Source: Aquimarina megaterium XH134 (GTDB lineage Bacteria; Bacteroidota; Bacteroidia; Flavobacteriales; Flavobacteriaceae). Taken from it: a stretch of 64,000 nt of DNA. The position numbers were made by a program, and so were the translations under genes. A model generated the notes under the pieces. It was not told the DNA's origin. It worked only from the letters and a program-made list of their open reading frames with translations, and made no database searches. The DNA lies in the NCBI RefSeq assembly GCF_000520975.1, contig NZ_JACB01000015.1:248001-312000 (forward strand), in the 5' to 3' direction. Position 1 is the stretch's first letter; each line of letters opens with the position of its first letter. Of the stretch, positions 15,403-24,185 are shown in pieces.

Positions 15403-18243
15403 CTATTTATAAATGACTTTAAGGGATTGATGATATTTACCATTTATCTTTGTAACAAGCATATAAAACCCTTTCTCTAGTTTATCATTTTTGTAATGAA
15501 ATTCATGAATCCCAGAATCTTTTATATCACTAAATAATGTTCCTATTTTTTTTCCACTTATATCTAATAAACTTATTTCGATTTCACTTCTTTCTTCTAT
15601 TGTAAAAGAAACAGTAAACCCTTTTTCTACTATAGGATTTGGGTATACTAATGTTTTATTTGAAGGAGATTTAGTTATATTTTTTTCTTCTTCATTAAGG
15701 CTTGGTTTATACCTAGATTTTGAAGGTGATTTAACAATATAATTATAATCAGGTTTAGTATACAAATAATCTTTTCGTGTTACTCTTAGAACGTCTAACT
15801 GTGTATAAAATGTATATTTAGTATAAATACTTCCTCCATAAACAGGAAGGTTTCCGGTATAGGCAATACTTTGGGGTAGTTGTGAAGCTTCATCTGGATT
15901 ATAAATCGATATTTGCCCATCAGATTGACTATAAACAGCTATTTCGTCCTTACCATCTTGATCAAAATCTCCTGTTGTAATTAAGGCAAACTCGCTACCC
16001 GCATTAGAGTATTTACTAGAGATATAGCCACTAAGATCTAAAATATCTATACGATTGGTTTGTCCTGCATAACTCTTATTATGCATCACGATTTCATCTT
16101 TACCATTCCCATCATAGTCTAAAGCTTCCATGTGATCGTGTAGTTTGAAACCTGTATAAATACTTCCTCCATAAACAGGAAGATTTCCAGTATAGGCAAC
16201 GCTTTGAGTAAGTTGCGTAGCCTCGTCAGGATTATAAATTGATATTTGCCCATCAGATTGACTATAAACAGCTATTTCGTCCTTACCATCTTGATCAAAA
16301 TCTCCTGTTGTAATTAAGGCAAATTCACTACCCGCATTAGAGTATTTGCTAGAGATATAACCATTAAGATCTAAAACATCTATACGATTGGTTTTTCCTG
16401 CATAACTTCTATTGTGCATTACAATTTCATCATTATATCCATCTCCGTCATAATCCAAAGCTTCCATATGATCATGCAACTTAAACCCTGTTTCAATACT
16501 CTTAACATAAGAAGGATTACAACCAGTATACCAATTATAATAGCTATTATGAATTGAAATTCTTCCATCTACTTTAGAGTAAATTGCTATTTCATCTTCA
16601 CCATCCCTATCAAAATCACCAGTAGTCATAAGATGGGCACTACTACCTGCATTTGTATACCCTATATGTTCTTCAAAATCGGTATTATAAATGCCAATTT
16701 TATTGGGCCGTATATTATCTAGCGGATTATAGAAAACCAATTCAGTATTTTTATGTTGAAAATTAATTTTTTGTTTATGTATATATAAAGACAAGTTCCT
16801 AAAGTTTGTAAAAGGTTTATTAATGTCTTTTAATGTTCCATTTCCATCATAAAAAGAATTTACTAAACTTTTTAAAACCGCATCTCCGATTTTTACAATT
16901 TTAACCTGATCATTACCAGATAATTCATGATACAACTGACTATTGACCAAGGTATGCATCGCATCATATAACTCTATTTCGGTATCAATATCTTGATCAG
17001 TGATAACTCCTCCTAAGTATTTTTTATAATCTGCAATTTCTCCATACGGTCTTAATCGCGTGGTATTTCCGTTATTATTAAGATCAAGAGACATATTTTC
17101 TTTTAAAAAATGGTTAATTGTTAAAAGAATTCTATGTCTTAAATTATCTTTAGCGTATTGTACATTTGCAATAATAGATGGATGTTCACAAAATAGCTCA
17201 TCATATAGTAATATAAGGTTTCTTAAAATACTACCTGTATAATGCCCTTGTGAGTCATGGAATTGTTTTGAGTTTATTACTCCTGCATCACACCTAGAAT
17301 ATACCCAAGCTCCATCCTCTTCTTGATGAAAATCTATTGATTCTTCATATACCTGGATAGCAGCATCTAAATACTTTGACTCTTTAGTGACTTTATACGC
17401 ATTTACAAGTCCCCAGATACTATTAGATAATTGGTTTGTATTTCTAGTATAGCTTTTTTTAATACACGAATTATCTCTATTATATTTATGATGTTCCAAA
17501 CCATATATGATAAACCAATTTCCTAAGTTTTTAATAGCTGTTAAAATTTTATCTAGTTGAAAATCATTTGTATTGATACCATGTTTTTTAAACAATAAAT
17601 AAGCTTTTGTTAATGCTTCCATGGCATAACCCGCTTCAAACTGTTCTGCTCTATTATTATATCCACTTTCATTCTGTCCTCCACTATTTGGTATCGTTTG
17701 ACCTGGTCGTGATCTCCAACTCCAAAAAGAACCTACATCAATACCACTCGTCTGCTGTTCATCTATAAGATATTTTGTTCCTTTTAATATTCGATTATAA
17801 ATAAGAACATCATCATTTAATGTTCCGGTTCCATATAAATTAATATACCCCACTATTGTTCTGCCAATTTCTCTAATCATAGGTCTACAACTAGGGTAAT
17901 CTACTATGGTGTCATTAATTTTGCTTCCAGTATACCAACCTGAATAATTAGGATTCTGGCCGTTAAAATTTGGTAAATCAATTGAGGTAGCAAAATATCC
18001 ATTCCCCCAAGAACCTTCTCCCCATGTAGCAGAGCCAAATGTTACTCCAGATTGATTTATAGAAGAAATTTTTGTTGGATTATGTACACTTTCTAAAAAA
18101 AGATGAATTCTTTTGATTAACTGATCAATTCTAACTTCATCTTGAGAATCAATAGTAACCAACCCGGTAGGTAAGTTTTCTATTTCCTGAGCTTTAATTG
18201 TGGCAAATAAAAATAAGAAAACAAGAAGTGTTATTTTTTTCAT
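15403..18243 (-). CDS. T9SS-exported protein with FG-GAP-like repeats
   Basis: A 946-residue secreted protein. The signal peptide (1-18, ATIKAQ) is followed by a large helical region (about 80-480) with the look of an alpha/alpha-toroid glycan-active domain (RPMIREIGRTIVGYINLYG, EAGYAMEALTKAYLLF, DGAWVYSRCDAG), which I cannot name. Residues 530-830 hold FG-GAP/VCBS-type units with calcium-binding-like loops GDFDQDGKDEIAVY and ALDYDGDG. Two of these units are nearly identical and come from a 333-bp tandem duplication. The last 80 residues are a type A T9SS sorting domain (VYPNPIVEKGFTVSF to LKVIYK). It is probably a surface or secreted polysaccharide-active protein. Confidence 0.82.
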   Translation of the reverse strand: MKKITLLVFLFLFATIKAQEIENLPTGLVTIDSQDEVRIDQLIKRIHLFLESVHNPTKISSINQSGVTFGSATWGEGSWGNGYFATSIDLPNFNGQNPNYSGWYTGSKINDTIVDYPSCRPMIREIGRTIVGYINLYGTGTLNDDVLIYNRILKGTKYLIDEQQTSGIDVGSFWSWRSRPGQTIPNSGGQNESGYNNRAEQFEAGYAMEALTKAYLLFKKHGINTNDFQLDKILTAIKNLGNWFIIYGLEHHKYNRDNSCIKKSYTRNTNQLSNSIWGLVNAYKVTKESKYLDAAIQVYEESIDFHQEEDGAWVYSRCDAGVINSKQFHDSQGHYTGSILRNLILLYDELFCEHPSIIANVQYAKDNLRHRILLTINHFLKENMSLDLNNNGNTTRLRPYGEIADYKKYLGGVITDQDIDTEIELYDAMHTLVNSQLYHELSGNDQVKIVKIGDAVLKSLVNSFYDGNGTLKDINKPFTNFRNLSLYIHKQKINFQHKNTELVFYNPLDNIRPNKIGIYNTDFEEHIGYTNAGSSAHLMTTGDFDRDGEDEIAIYSKVDGRISIHNSYYNWYTGCNPSYVKSIETGFKLHDHMEALDYDGDGYNDEIVMHNRSYAGKTNRIDVLDLNGYISSKYSNAGSEFALITTGDFDQDGKDEIAVYSQSDGQISIYNPDEATQLTQSVAYTGNLPVYGGSIYTGFKLHDHMEALDYDGNGKDEIVMHNKSYAGQTNRIDILDLSGYISSKYSNAGSEFALITTGDFDQDGKDEIAVYSQSDGQISIYNPDEASQLPQSIAYTGNLPVYGGSIYTKYTFYTQLDVLRVTRKDYLYTKPDYNYIVKSPSKSRYKPSLNEEEKNITKSPSNKTLVYPNPIVEKGFTVSFTIEERSEIEISLLDISGKKIGTLFSDIKDSGIHEFHYKNDKLEKGFYMLVTKINGKYHQSLKVIYK
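15821..16486. repeat. 333-bp tandem duplication inside the T9SS cargo gene
   Basis: The segment starting GTATAAATACTTCCTCCATA at 15821 recurs at 16154, an offset of 333 bp or 111 codons, with few differences. A third, diverged unit follows from about 16487. It encodes the FG-GAP-like repeats and keeps the frame. Confidence 0.8.
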
Positions 18244-18408
18244 TTATTCAGTTTTTTAATTGTTAGCTAATGTTATCTATTATAGATCAAAATGTAATAT
18301 TCTATACAATAGTAGAACATCTCAGTTTCATTTTTCGGAACTGAAAAAAATAATTCAAATTATTTATACCTAATTTATATAACTGTCTAAAAAAGCAAGG
18401 TGAGTTTA

Positions 18409-19260
18409 TTAAGAATACCGGTTCACAATACTCTTTACTTTATTATAATATGAACTCCCAAACAGGTTAAGGTGAACCAAAAGGTAATACAATTGCCAAA
18501 TCGGTAATCGATCTTTCCAATTTCCTGTAAGTGGAAAAACTTCATTATAAATATCAAATACACTAGAATTAAAACCTCCAAAAAGATGCATCATACCTAT
18601 ATCCATTTCTCTGGGGGCGTATGCAACCGCCGGATCGATAAGACAAGGATATCCCTGCATATCAATCATAAAATTACCACTCCATAAATCACCATGAACC
18701 AGGCTTGGTTTTTCGTTTGGTATTTCATCTTTAAGTACATTGTAAAATGTATCTACATCTGAAAACGAGAAACCATTTTGTCGGGCCAATTCAAATTGTG
18801 GTTGTAATCGCTGGGTCACATAGAATTTGTATGTAGAATCACATATAGTGTTATACTGTGGCAAACTCCCGATATAATTATCATTCTCGAAACCAAAATA
18901 AGAGTCATTTTGTTGGTGTAGGGCCGCTAATTGTTCTCCAAATATTTCCCAAAAAGTATCTGCTTGTTTTCCAGAATCAATATATTCTAATATCAAAAAA
19001 GCAATATCATCAAATTCACCAAAACGAATAATATCCGGAATCGTAAATGTGTTTGAATCTTTAAGTTTTTCAAGACCTTTGGCTTCTGCCTCAAACATCC
19101 CAGGAAATTCTGAAGCACTATTAACTTTGGCAACAAATTTTTGTTGATTTGTATGTATAAGACAAACGTCATTAATGTCCCCTCCCGATAATGGCTGTAT
19201 CGCTATTATCTTTTCTGAAAGTAATTCTTCAAAATGAGATGTAAGCTTTAAAGAACGCAT
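18409..19260 (-). CDS. Fructosamine kinase family protein
   Basis: A 283-residue member of the fructosamine/ketosamine-3-kinase family (PF03881), kinases that phosphorylate glycated amines so that they fall off and proteins are repaired. Visible marks are the N-terminal LSGGDINDVCL ATP loop, FVAKVN with the ATP lysine near 45, LEYIDSG hinge, VHGDLWSGNFMID as the catalytic loop (Asp near 190) and LIDPAVAYAPREMDIGM as the metal-binding segment. The start ATG overlaps the TAA of the upstream dihydrofolate reductase gene (TAATG), so translation is coupled. Confidence 0.93.
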   Translation of the reverse strand: MRSLKLTSHFEELLSEKIIAIQPLSGGDINDVCLIHTNQQKFVAKVNSASEFPGMFEAEAKGLEKLKDSNTFTIPDIIRFGEFDDIAFLILEYIDSGKQADTFWEIFGEQLAALHQQNDSYFGFENDNYIGSLPQYNTICDSTYKFYVTQRLQPQFELARQNGFSFSDVDTFYNVLKDEIPNEKPSLVHGDLWSGNFMIDMQGYPCLIDPAVAYAPREMDIGMMHLFGGFNSSVFDIYNEVFPLTGNWKDRLPIWQLYYLLVHLNLFGSSYYNKVKSIVNRYS

Positions 19261-20198
19261 TATTTTTTGATGTACGTCAAATACGTAAAAGGATACTTAT
19301 GCTTTTCGTCTATATCATGAAATTCTTCTTTCTCTAATTTCCAGATTTCGGTATCAATTTCAGGAAAAAAAGCATCTGCTTCAAAAGATTCATGCACTCT
19401 GGTTAATTCGATACAATCTGCATGATCCATCCCCATAGTATAAATCTCACCACCTCCTATAATAAAAGGTTGTGCATCTCCTTTAGCTATCTCTAAAGCA
19501 TCCTGCATATTATGTACTACTATTACGCCTTCTGCCTGATAGTTTGTATTTCTGGTGATTACAATATGTATACGATTAGGGAGTAATTTAGGAAAAGTTT
19601 CAAAAGTTTTACGCCCCATGATTATATGATGACCTGTCGTTAGTTTTTTAAACCGCTTAAAATCATCTGGTAAATGCCAAACCAGATCATTATCTTTACC
19701 TAAGGCATTATTTTCTCCAGCCGCAGCAATCATTGTAATCACACTCTTTGTTTCTTTTAACTCTCCCACAATCTCTGATGTTTTTCCTTTTATAAATCCT
19801 TCTTTCTTTTTAACCAGTTCTTCTTTGGGATACATTAACTCTATATCTTTCTGAAGTAAAGCTATTTCCTCTTTTTGTTTGGTAATCAATCGCTCCATCT
19901 GTCGATCTGCCCACTCTTGTCCCATAAATGTACTAAACAACCATACATTACAAAAATGCACTACCAAAAGGAATGCCCAGCATAGTATTGCAATAATATA
20001 CCAGTCTACCCCAAATAATGTAAACTCTTTTCCATAACCAAATACCAGGTTAAGAATTATAAAAAACACAGAGCCAACTAAAAAAATGATGAAATGTTGA
20101 AATAATCTTTTTTTCTGAATAACGCGCTTACGTGCATGCTCATATAACTCACGTTGCTGTGGGTCAATTTGTATTCTTTCTTTCTTTTTTGAAAACAT
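19260..20198 (-). CDS. 2TM-domain dihydrofolate reductase fusion
   Basis: A 312-residue protein with two parts. Residues 15-125 form a 2TM domain (PF13239): basic helix, two membrane segments at about 36-54 and 65-88, and an amphipathic helix. Residues 152-312 are a complete dihydrofolate reductase: ITMIAAAGENNALGKDNDLVWHLPDDF, then IIMGRKTFE and IIGGGEIY, making tetrahydrofolate from dihydrofolate with NADPH. The linker is highly charged. The DHFR would therefore be anchored on the cytoplasmic face of the membrane. It may serve the thymidylate synthase encoded 6 kb away. No separate start before the DHFR part is obvious, so the fusion looks real. Confidence 0.9.
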   Translation of the reverse strand: MFSKKKERIQIDPQQRELYEHARKRVIQKKRLFQHFIIFLVGSVFFIILNLVFGYGKEFTLFGVDWYIIAILCWAFLLVVHFCNVWLFSTFMGQEWADRQMERLITKQKEEIALLQKDIELMYPKEELVKKKEGFIKGKTSEIVGELKETKSVITMIAAAGENNALGKDNDLVWHLPDDFKRFKKLTTGHHIIMGRKTFETFPKLLPNRIHIVITRNTNYQAEGVIVVHNMQDALEIAKGDAQPFIIGGGEIYTMGMDHADCIELTRVHESFEADAFFPEIDTEIWKLEKEEFHDIDEKHKYPFTYLTYIKK

Positions 20199-20263
20199 AT
20201 TAATGCTAACTTAGTACCGGCAAGTAAAGATATAGTTTTTAGCAAAAAGCACTAAAATTACTT

Positions 20264-21343
20264 ATGAAGAATTTAAGAAAAGAATTTCCTGTTTTATCTA
20301 ACAACACCTATCTCAATACAGCATCTTCTGGATTACTTTATGATTCACTTTTAGAGTTTAGACAGGAACATGATTTAGATTTTCTTATTGGCGGAAGTCT
20401 GTTTAGAGATCATCAACAGGATTTTTTAAATAGTGTACGCAAAACTATTGCAACATTTTTTGGAAGCTCTGATAACAATGTAGTATTAACTCCTAATTTT
20501 TCTCTGGGTTTCAATACAATATTAAGTACAATAGATAAAAATAAAAAAGTCTTATTACTGGATGAAGACTATCCTTCTATTAACTTTGCTGTAACCAGTA
20601 AAGGGTTTAATGTTTGTTATGCAACAATAGATGCTACAGTAGAACAAAATATTGAAAATGCCATACAAAAACACAAACCTGATATTTTTGCATTTAGCTT
20701 GGTACAATACATTAATGGTATTGCAATAGATCTTGATTTCCTTACCCAATTAAAAGCCAAATATCCGGATGTACTTTTTATTGCTGATGCTACACAGTTT
20801 TGCGGCACCAAGACTTTCGATTTTAATGCTTCGGGAATTGATATTTTGGGATGTAGTGGTTATAAATGGTTATTGGGCGGATATGGTAATGGTTTTATGC
20901 TATTTAACCATGAAGTATTAGATCAGATTACACCTTCTTCATATATCGATGCTCCTAAAACCAATTATGATCCATCATACACAAGTTTGCGAGCTAGATT
21001 TGAATGTGGCCATCTGGACACCTTCAATTTTGGAAGCCTGCAATATTCCCTGAATTTTCTAAACAAAATAGGCATTGCGACTATTGAAGAACATATGAAT
21101 ACACTAAGTGAATATGCAAAATCAGAATTTGTCAAACTAAATGTATTAGAAGAAAATGTGGTAAAACGCCAAAGACATAGTACAATTTTTAATATAAAAG
21201 GTGATCAGAAATTACATTTGCATTTAAAAAAGAACCATATAATTACTTCTCTTCGAGGACCAGGAATTCGAATTAGTCTTCATTTTTACAATACCATAGA
21301 GGACGTAAAAAAATTAATTGATGTACTATATCGTTATCGTTAA
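20264..21343 (+). CDS. Class V aminotransferase family protein
   Basis: A 359-residue PLP enzyme of the class V (cysteine desulfurase/isopenicillin N epimerase-like) group. Marks are YLNTASSGLL at 17-26, the VLLLDEDYPS strand, DATQFCGTKTFDF with the PLP aspartate near 171, and CSGYKWLLGGYGNGF with the Schiff-base Lys near 202. It lacks the desulfurase active-site cysteine loop that I would expect, so an epimerase or aminotransferase role is more likely. It is divergent from the dihydrofolate reductase gene with 65 bp between them. Confidence 0.87.
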   Translation: MKNLRKEFPVLSNNTYLNTASSGLLYDSLLEFRQEHDLDFLIGGSLFRDHQQDFLNSVRKTIATFFGSSDNNVVLTPNFSLGFNTILSTIDKNKKVLLLDEDYPSINFAVTSKGFNVCYATIDATVEQNIENAIQKHKPDIFAFSLVQYINGIAIDLDFLTQLKAKYPDVLFIADATQFCGTKTFDFNASGIDILGCSGYKWLLGGYGNGFMLFNHEVLDQITPSSYIDAPKTNYDPSYTSLRARFECGHLDTFNFGSLQYSLNFLNKIGIATIEEHMNTLSEYAKSEFVKLNVLEENVVKRQRHSTIFNIKGDQKLHLHLKKNHIITSLRGPGIRISLHFYNTIEDVKKLIDVLYRYR

Positions 21344-21464
21344 TATCTTATTGTTAAGTGTTGATTAAATTACTGATAATCTGATGTTTCTCCCTTTTCG
21401 TTTTTATCGTTTTATAGTAACTTAGTTTTAAATTTATTAACCAATATTTAATAGTATATAAATT

Positions 21465-21761
21465 ATGGCGATTACTAAGCAATACTTAAAATCTAAACCT
21501 ATTTGTAAAGTTACTTTTATCGTTCCTGCGAAAGAAGCAAATAATGTAAGCGTAGCCGGAGAATTTAATGAATGGAATACAGAAGCTACCATTCTGAAAA
21601 AGTTGAAAAATGGAAACTTTAAAGGAACCATTGATCTTCCTAAAGACAACAAATTTGAATTTAAATATGTTGTAGATGGTGAATGGACAAACGAGATCGA
21701 AGCTGACGGATATCAGTGGAACGATTTTGCTGCTGCAGATAATAGTTTATTAGTACTATAA
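21465..21761 (+). CDS. Isoamylase early-set / CBM48 domain protein
   Basis: A 98-residue single-domain protein with the AMPK-glycogen-binding/CBM48 pattern: VTFIVPAKEANNVSVAGEFNEWN, LKKLKNGNFKGTIDLP, FEFKYVVDGEWTNE. Stand-alone versions are common in Flavobacteria and probably bind alpha-glucans such as glycogen. No signal peptide is seen, so it should be cytosolic. It is monocistronic and closed by the hairpin at 21770. Confidence 0.9.
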   Translation: MAITKQYLKSKPICKVTFIVPAKEANNVSVAGEFNEWNTEATILKKLKNGNFKGTIDLPKDNKFEFKYVVDGEWTNEIEADGYQWNDFAAADNSLLVL

Positions 21762-21769
21762 GAATTATA

Positions 21770-21807
21770 ATGGATGAGTTTCCTAGTTTTACTGGGAACT
21801 CATCCAT
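21770..21807. terminator. Bidirectional terminator between convergent genes
   Basis: ATGGATGAGTTTCC and GGGAACTCATCCAT form a stem of about 13 bp with a 10-nt loop. It lies between the CBM48 gene and the leftward PH-like gene. Confidence 0.65.
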
Positions 21808-21834
21808 TACATTTATCTTTTGATAACTACTATT

Positions 21835-22251
21835 TTATTTTAACCTTGAAGATTTGCTTGTTATAATTTTTGCTACTTCATCCTTTTCTGCTGAAGATTC
21901 AAAAATAAATTTTCCTTCTTCATAATCTTCATTTAAAATTTCGAGATCAGCTGAAGAATGAATGTATAATCCTTCATTTTCTATATTTTTCACTTCATTA
22001 ATTTGGGCGTAATCGAATTCCTGAAGTGTTGGGAATTTTTTAAATAATATTTTCGACATCCAGAAGGCAAGAAGTTTATTTTCGAGTAACAGGATACAGC
22101 CATTTTTATCATTAATCATTACTTCGTATGCACCAATTATATTCGAGTTAGGTGATAGCTCATCAGAAATTAAACCTTGTAACTTATCTGGTAAATCAGA
22201 CAGGAAATAATATTTCTTTTTTAAATTATTAAATGAATTTTTGTCAATCAT
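21835..22251 (-). CDS. Small protein with PH-like (YokE-type) domain
   Basis: A 138-residue hypothetical protein. The central part (CILLLENKLLAFWMSKILFKKF, then LQEFDYAQINEVKNI) follows the strand pattern of bacterial PH-like domains such as YokE, usually involved in membrane or protein contact. No catalytic motif is seen. It overlaps the preceding small membrane-protein gene by 8 bp, so the two should be co-translated and may act together at the membrane. Confidence 0.6.
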   Translation of the reverse strand: MIDKNSFNNLKKKYYFLSDLPDKLQGLISDELSPNSNIIGAYEVMINDKNGCILLLENKLLAFWMSKILFKKFPTLQEFDYAQINEVKNIENEGLYIHSSADLEILNEDYEEGKFIFESSAEKDEVAKIITSKSSRLK

Positions 22252-22480
22252 AGCATTTCTTTTTTATAATTTTACCTGTATTCACAATTTTATATTCTTT
22301 ATTTTCTTTTAAAAAAAACGGAATTAGGTAAAAAACTACCATTATAAAACATGGTATAACAGCATATAATCCAATACAAGGAATTATTGAAAAAAGCAAT
22401 AACAAAATTGCTCTTATGAGTTCTATAATTCTAAAAAACTTAGAACCATTGGATATGCAAACTATTCCGTTTTGGTACAA
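22244..22480 (-). CDS. Small membrane protein
   Basis: Up to 78 residues with one long or two short hydrophobic segments (residues 17-55) and a basic tail ending KKKCYD. The only upstream start in frame is TTG at 22480; the first ATG would leave 30 residues. No family is recognised. The 8-bp overlap with the PH-like gene downstream supports a real gene in a two-gene unit. Confidence 0.4.
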   Translation of the reverse strand: MYQNGIVCISNGSKFFRIIELIRAILLLLFSIIPCIGLYAVIPCFIMVVFYLIPFFLKENKEYKIVNTGKIIKKKCYD

Positions 22481-22892
22481 ACCTAGAAAAAGGTATATTT
22501 AAAAAAGAAGTTACTTTTTATTCGCTATACTTTTGTTTACTATCCGTCTTACCTTATTTGAAATTTGTAGCGCAAAACAGTTTAACGCAGGGACTAACCA
22601 GAATAACAAAAAATATAAATGGATATGGATAACGAACCATATTCCTTAAGTAGTATAAGGGTAATTTTGAGAAATTTATAAAGAAATACTGATAGAAGTT
22701 ATTACTAAACAAGAAAGCTAAATATCTCGTAAATCATAGCAAATACATAATACTGAAATTAACGAATCTTATGATTAAGGTAATTTTGTTAATTTGAATA
22801 ATAATGGGTTAATATTATAAATACCTATTCGAAAAATTCTTGTTTTTTAACAGTGTTATTCTAAGCTAATTTATTCTTTAACGGCATAAATA
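22481..22892. other. Gene-free stretch
   Basis: This 412-bp AT-rich region has no coding frame I can support and no strong hairpin. It separates the PH-like gene pair from the ergothioneine operon and probably holds only the promoter of the small genes and the end of the operon. Confidence 0.5.
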
Positions 22893-23174
22893 CTAACTTA
22901 CAATTTCGACACCTTTCCAAAAAGCAACATATCCTTTGATTTGCTTTGCCAGATCACTAGTATTTGGGTAATACCATGCCGCATCTTTATTTTCTTTTCC
23001 ATCTACCTCGATTGTATAGTACGATGCTACTCCTTTCCAAGGGCAATTAGTATGTGTGTCACTGGATTTAAAAAATTCTTTTTTTATTGCTTCGGGAGGA
23101 AAATAATGATTATTCTCTATCACTTTAGTATCATTACTTTCTGCTAATACCTGTCCGTTCCAAATTGCTTTCAT
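22893..23174 (-). CDS. DUF427 domain protein
   Basis: A 93-residue protein with the DUF427 (PF04248) pattern: opening MKAIWNGQVLAESNDT, YFPPEAI, the CPWKGVASYYTI core with a conserved Cys and Trp, and AAWYYPNT, then GYVAFWKGV near the end. The function of the family is unknown. It lies 22 bp after egtD on the same strand and so is probably the third gene of the ergothioneine operon. It is a fair candidate for an accessory role in that pathway, although the family also occurs elsewhere. Confidence 0.9.
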   Translation of the reverse strand: MKAIWNGQVLAESNDTKVIENNHYFPPEAIKKEFFKSSDTHTNCPWKGVASYYTIEVDGKENKDAAWYYPNTSDLAKQIKGYVAFWKGVEIVS

Positions 23175-23196
23175 ATTCTGGGTGTTTTTTGTTTTT

Positions 23197-24171
23197 TTAT
23201 TCTTCTTTTGTAATTAGATAATCTTTGTAATCGTTATTCTGATCCGAAAAAGATTTCACAATTTTCAAACCCGATTCTTTTGCCAGCCACTTTACAATAT
23301 CATCATCATATTTCTGAGAAATCTCGGTATGAATACTTTCCCAGGCCTCGAAATGAACTTGCAACGACAAACTATCAATATCGACAGTTTGTTTTTCTTT
23401 GCTCACCAAATAACTTTTAGCAGTTCCATTTTCGGGATCATACGTCTCCCAGTGCATGAACTTGTCCAGATCAAAATTTCCATTAAGTTCTTTATTAATT
23501 CTTGCTAAAACATTTTTATTAAAAGCTGCTGTTACTCCAGATTTGTCGTTATATGCATCTAAAACTTTCTGGGGATGTTTTTTTTGGTCAAATCCTATAA
23601 AAAGCAAATCACCAGTATGCATTGCATTGTATAATTTTTTCAAAAACTGAATAGCTCTTGCGTGCAATAGATTACCAATATTAGACCCTAGAACCATGAT
23701 TACTTTTTTACGATCGCTTATATGCTTTAATCGATCTAAGACTTCAAAATACTCGCCTATTTGTCCTTGCACAGTAACTTCTGGCATTTCCTGATTTAAG
23801 TTTTTCACCAATCCATCAATAGCATTTTCACTAATATCAATCGGGCTATACGTAAAATCGTAGTTTTGATTTAGTAATTCTTGTAATAACACTTTTGTTT
23901 TTTTCCCATCTCCTGCCCCTAATTCGATTAAATCAAAACCATCTTTATTGGTATCGAATTTTTGAATAATATCGGATTTATGAGTTACAAAAATTTCATA
24001 CTCTGCTCGTGTAAGATAATATTCTGGCAATGCCATTATCTGCTGAAAGAGTTCATCTCCGATTTCGTCATAAAAAAATTTGGATGACAGGTATTTTGGA
24101 AACGCAGTTAAACCTTCGCATACTTCTTTCTCGAAAGTAGAAACCAGTACTTTTTGATCTTTAGAATTCAT
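23197..24171 (-). CDS. egtD: L-histidine N(alpha)-methyltransferase
   Basis: A 324-residue SAM-dependent enzyme (DUF2260/EgtD family) that trimethylates histidine to hercynine. Marks are ALPEYYLTRAE near 46, the SAM-binding LIELGAGDGKKT near 83, YSPIDIS, and VLGSNIGN near 163; the C-terminal HFEAWESIHTEISQKY is characteristic of EgtD. It lies 14 bp after egtB in the same operon. The sulfur from cysteine or glutathione is then added by EgtB. No egtA, egtC or egtE homologue is in view. Confidence 0.94.
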   Translation of the reverse strand: MNSKDQKVLVSTFEKEVCEGLTAFPKYLSSKFFYDEIGDELFQQIMALPEYYLTRAEYEIFVTHKSDIIQKFDTNKDGFDLIELGAGDGKKTKVLLQELLNQNYDFTYSPIDISENAIDGLVKNLNQEMPEVTVQGQIGEYFEVLDRLKHISDRKKVIMVLGSNIGNLLHARAIQFLKKLYNAMHTGDLLFIGFDQKKHPQKVLDAYNDKSGVTAAFNKNVLARINKELNGNFDLDKFMHWETYDPENGTAKSYLVSKEKQTVDIDSLSLQVHFEAWESIHTEISQKYDDDIVKWLAKESGLKIVKSFSDQNNDYKDYLITKEE

Positions 24172-24185
24172 GTAAAAAAATAGAG

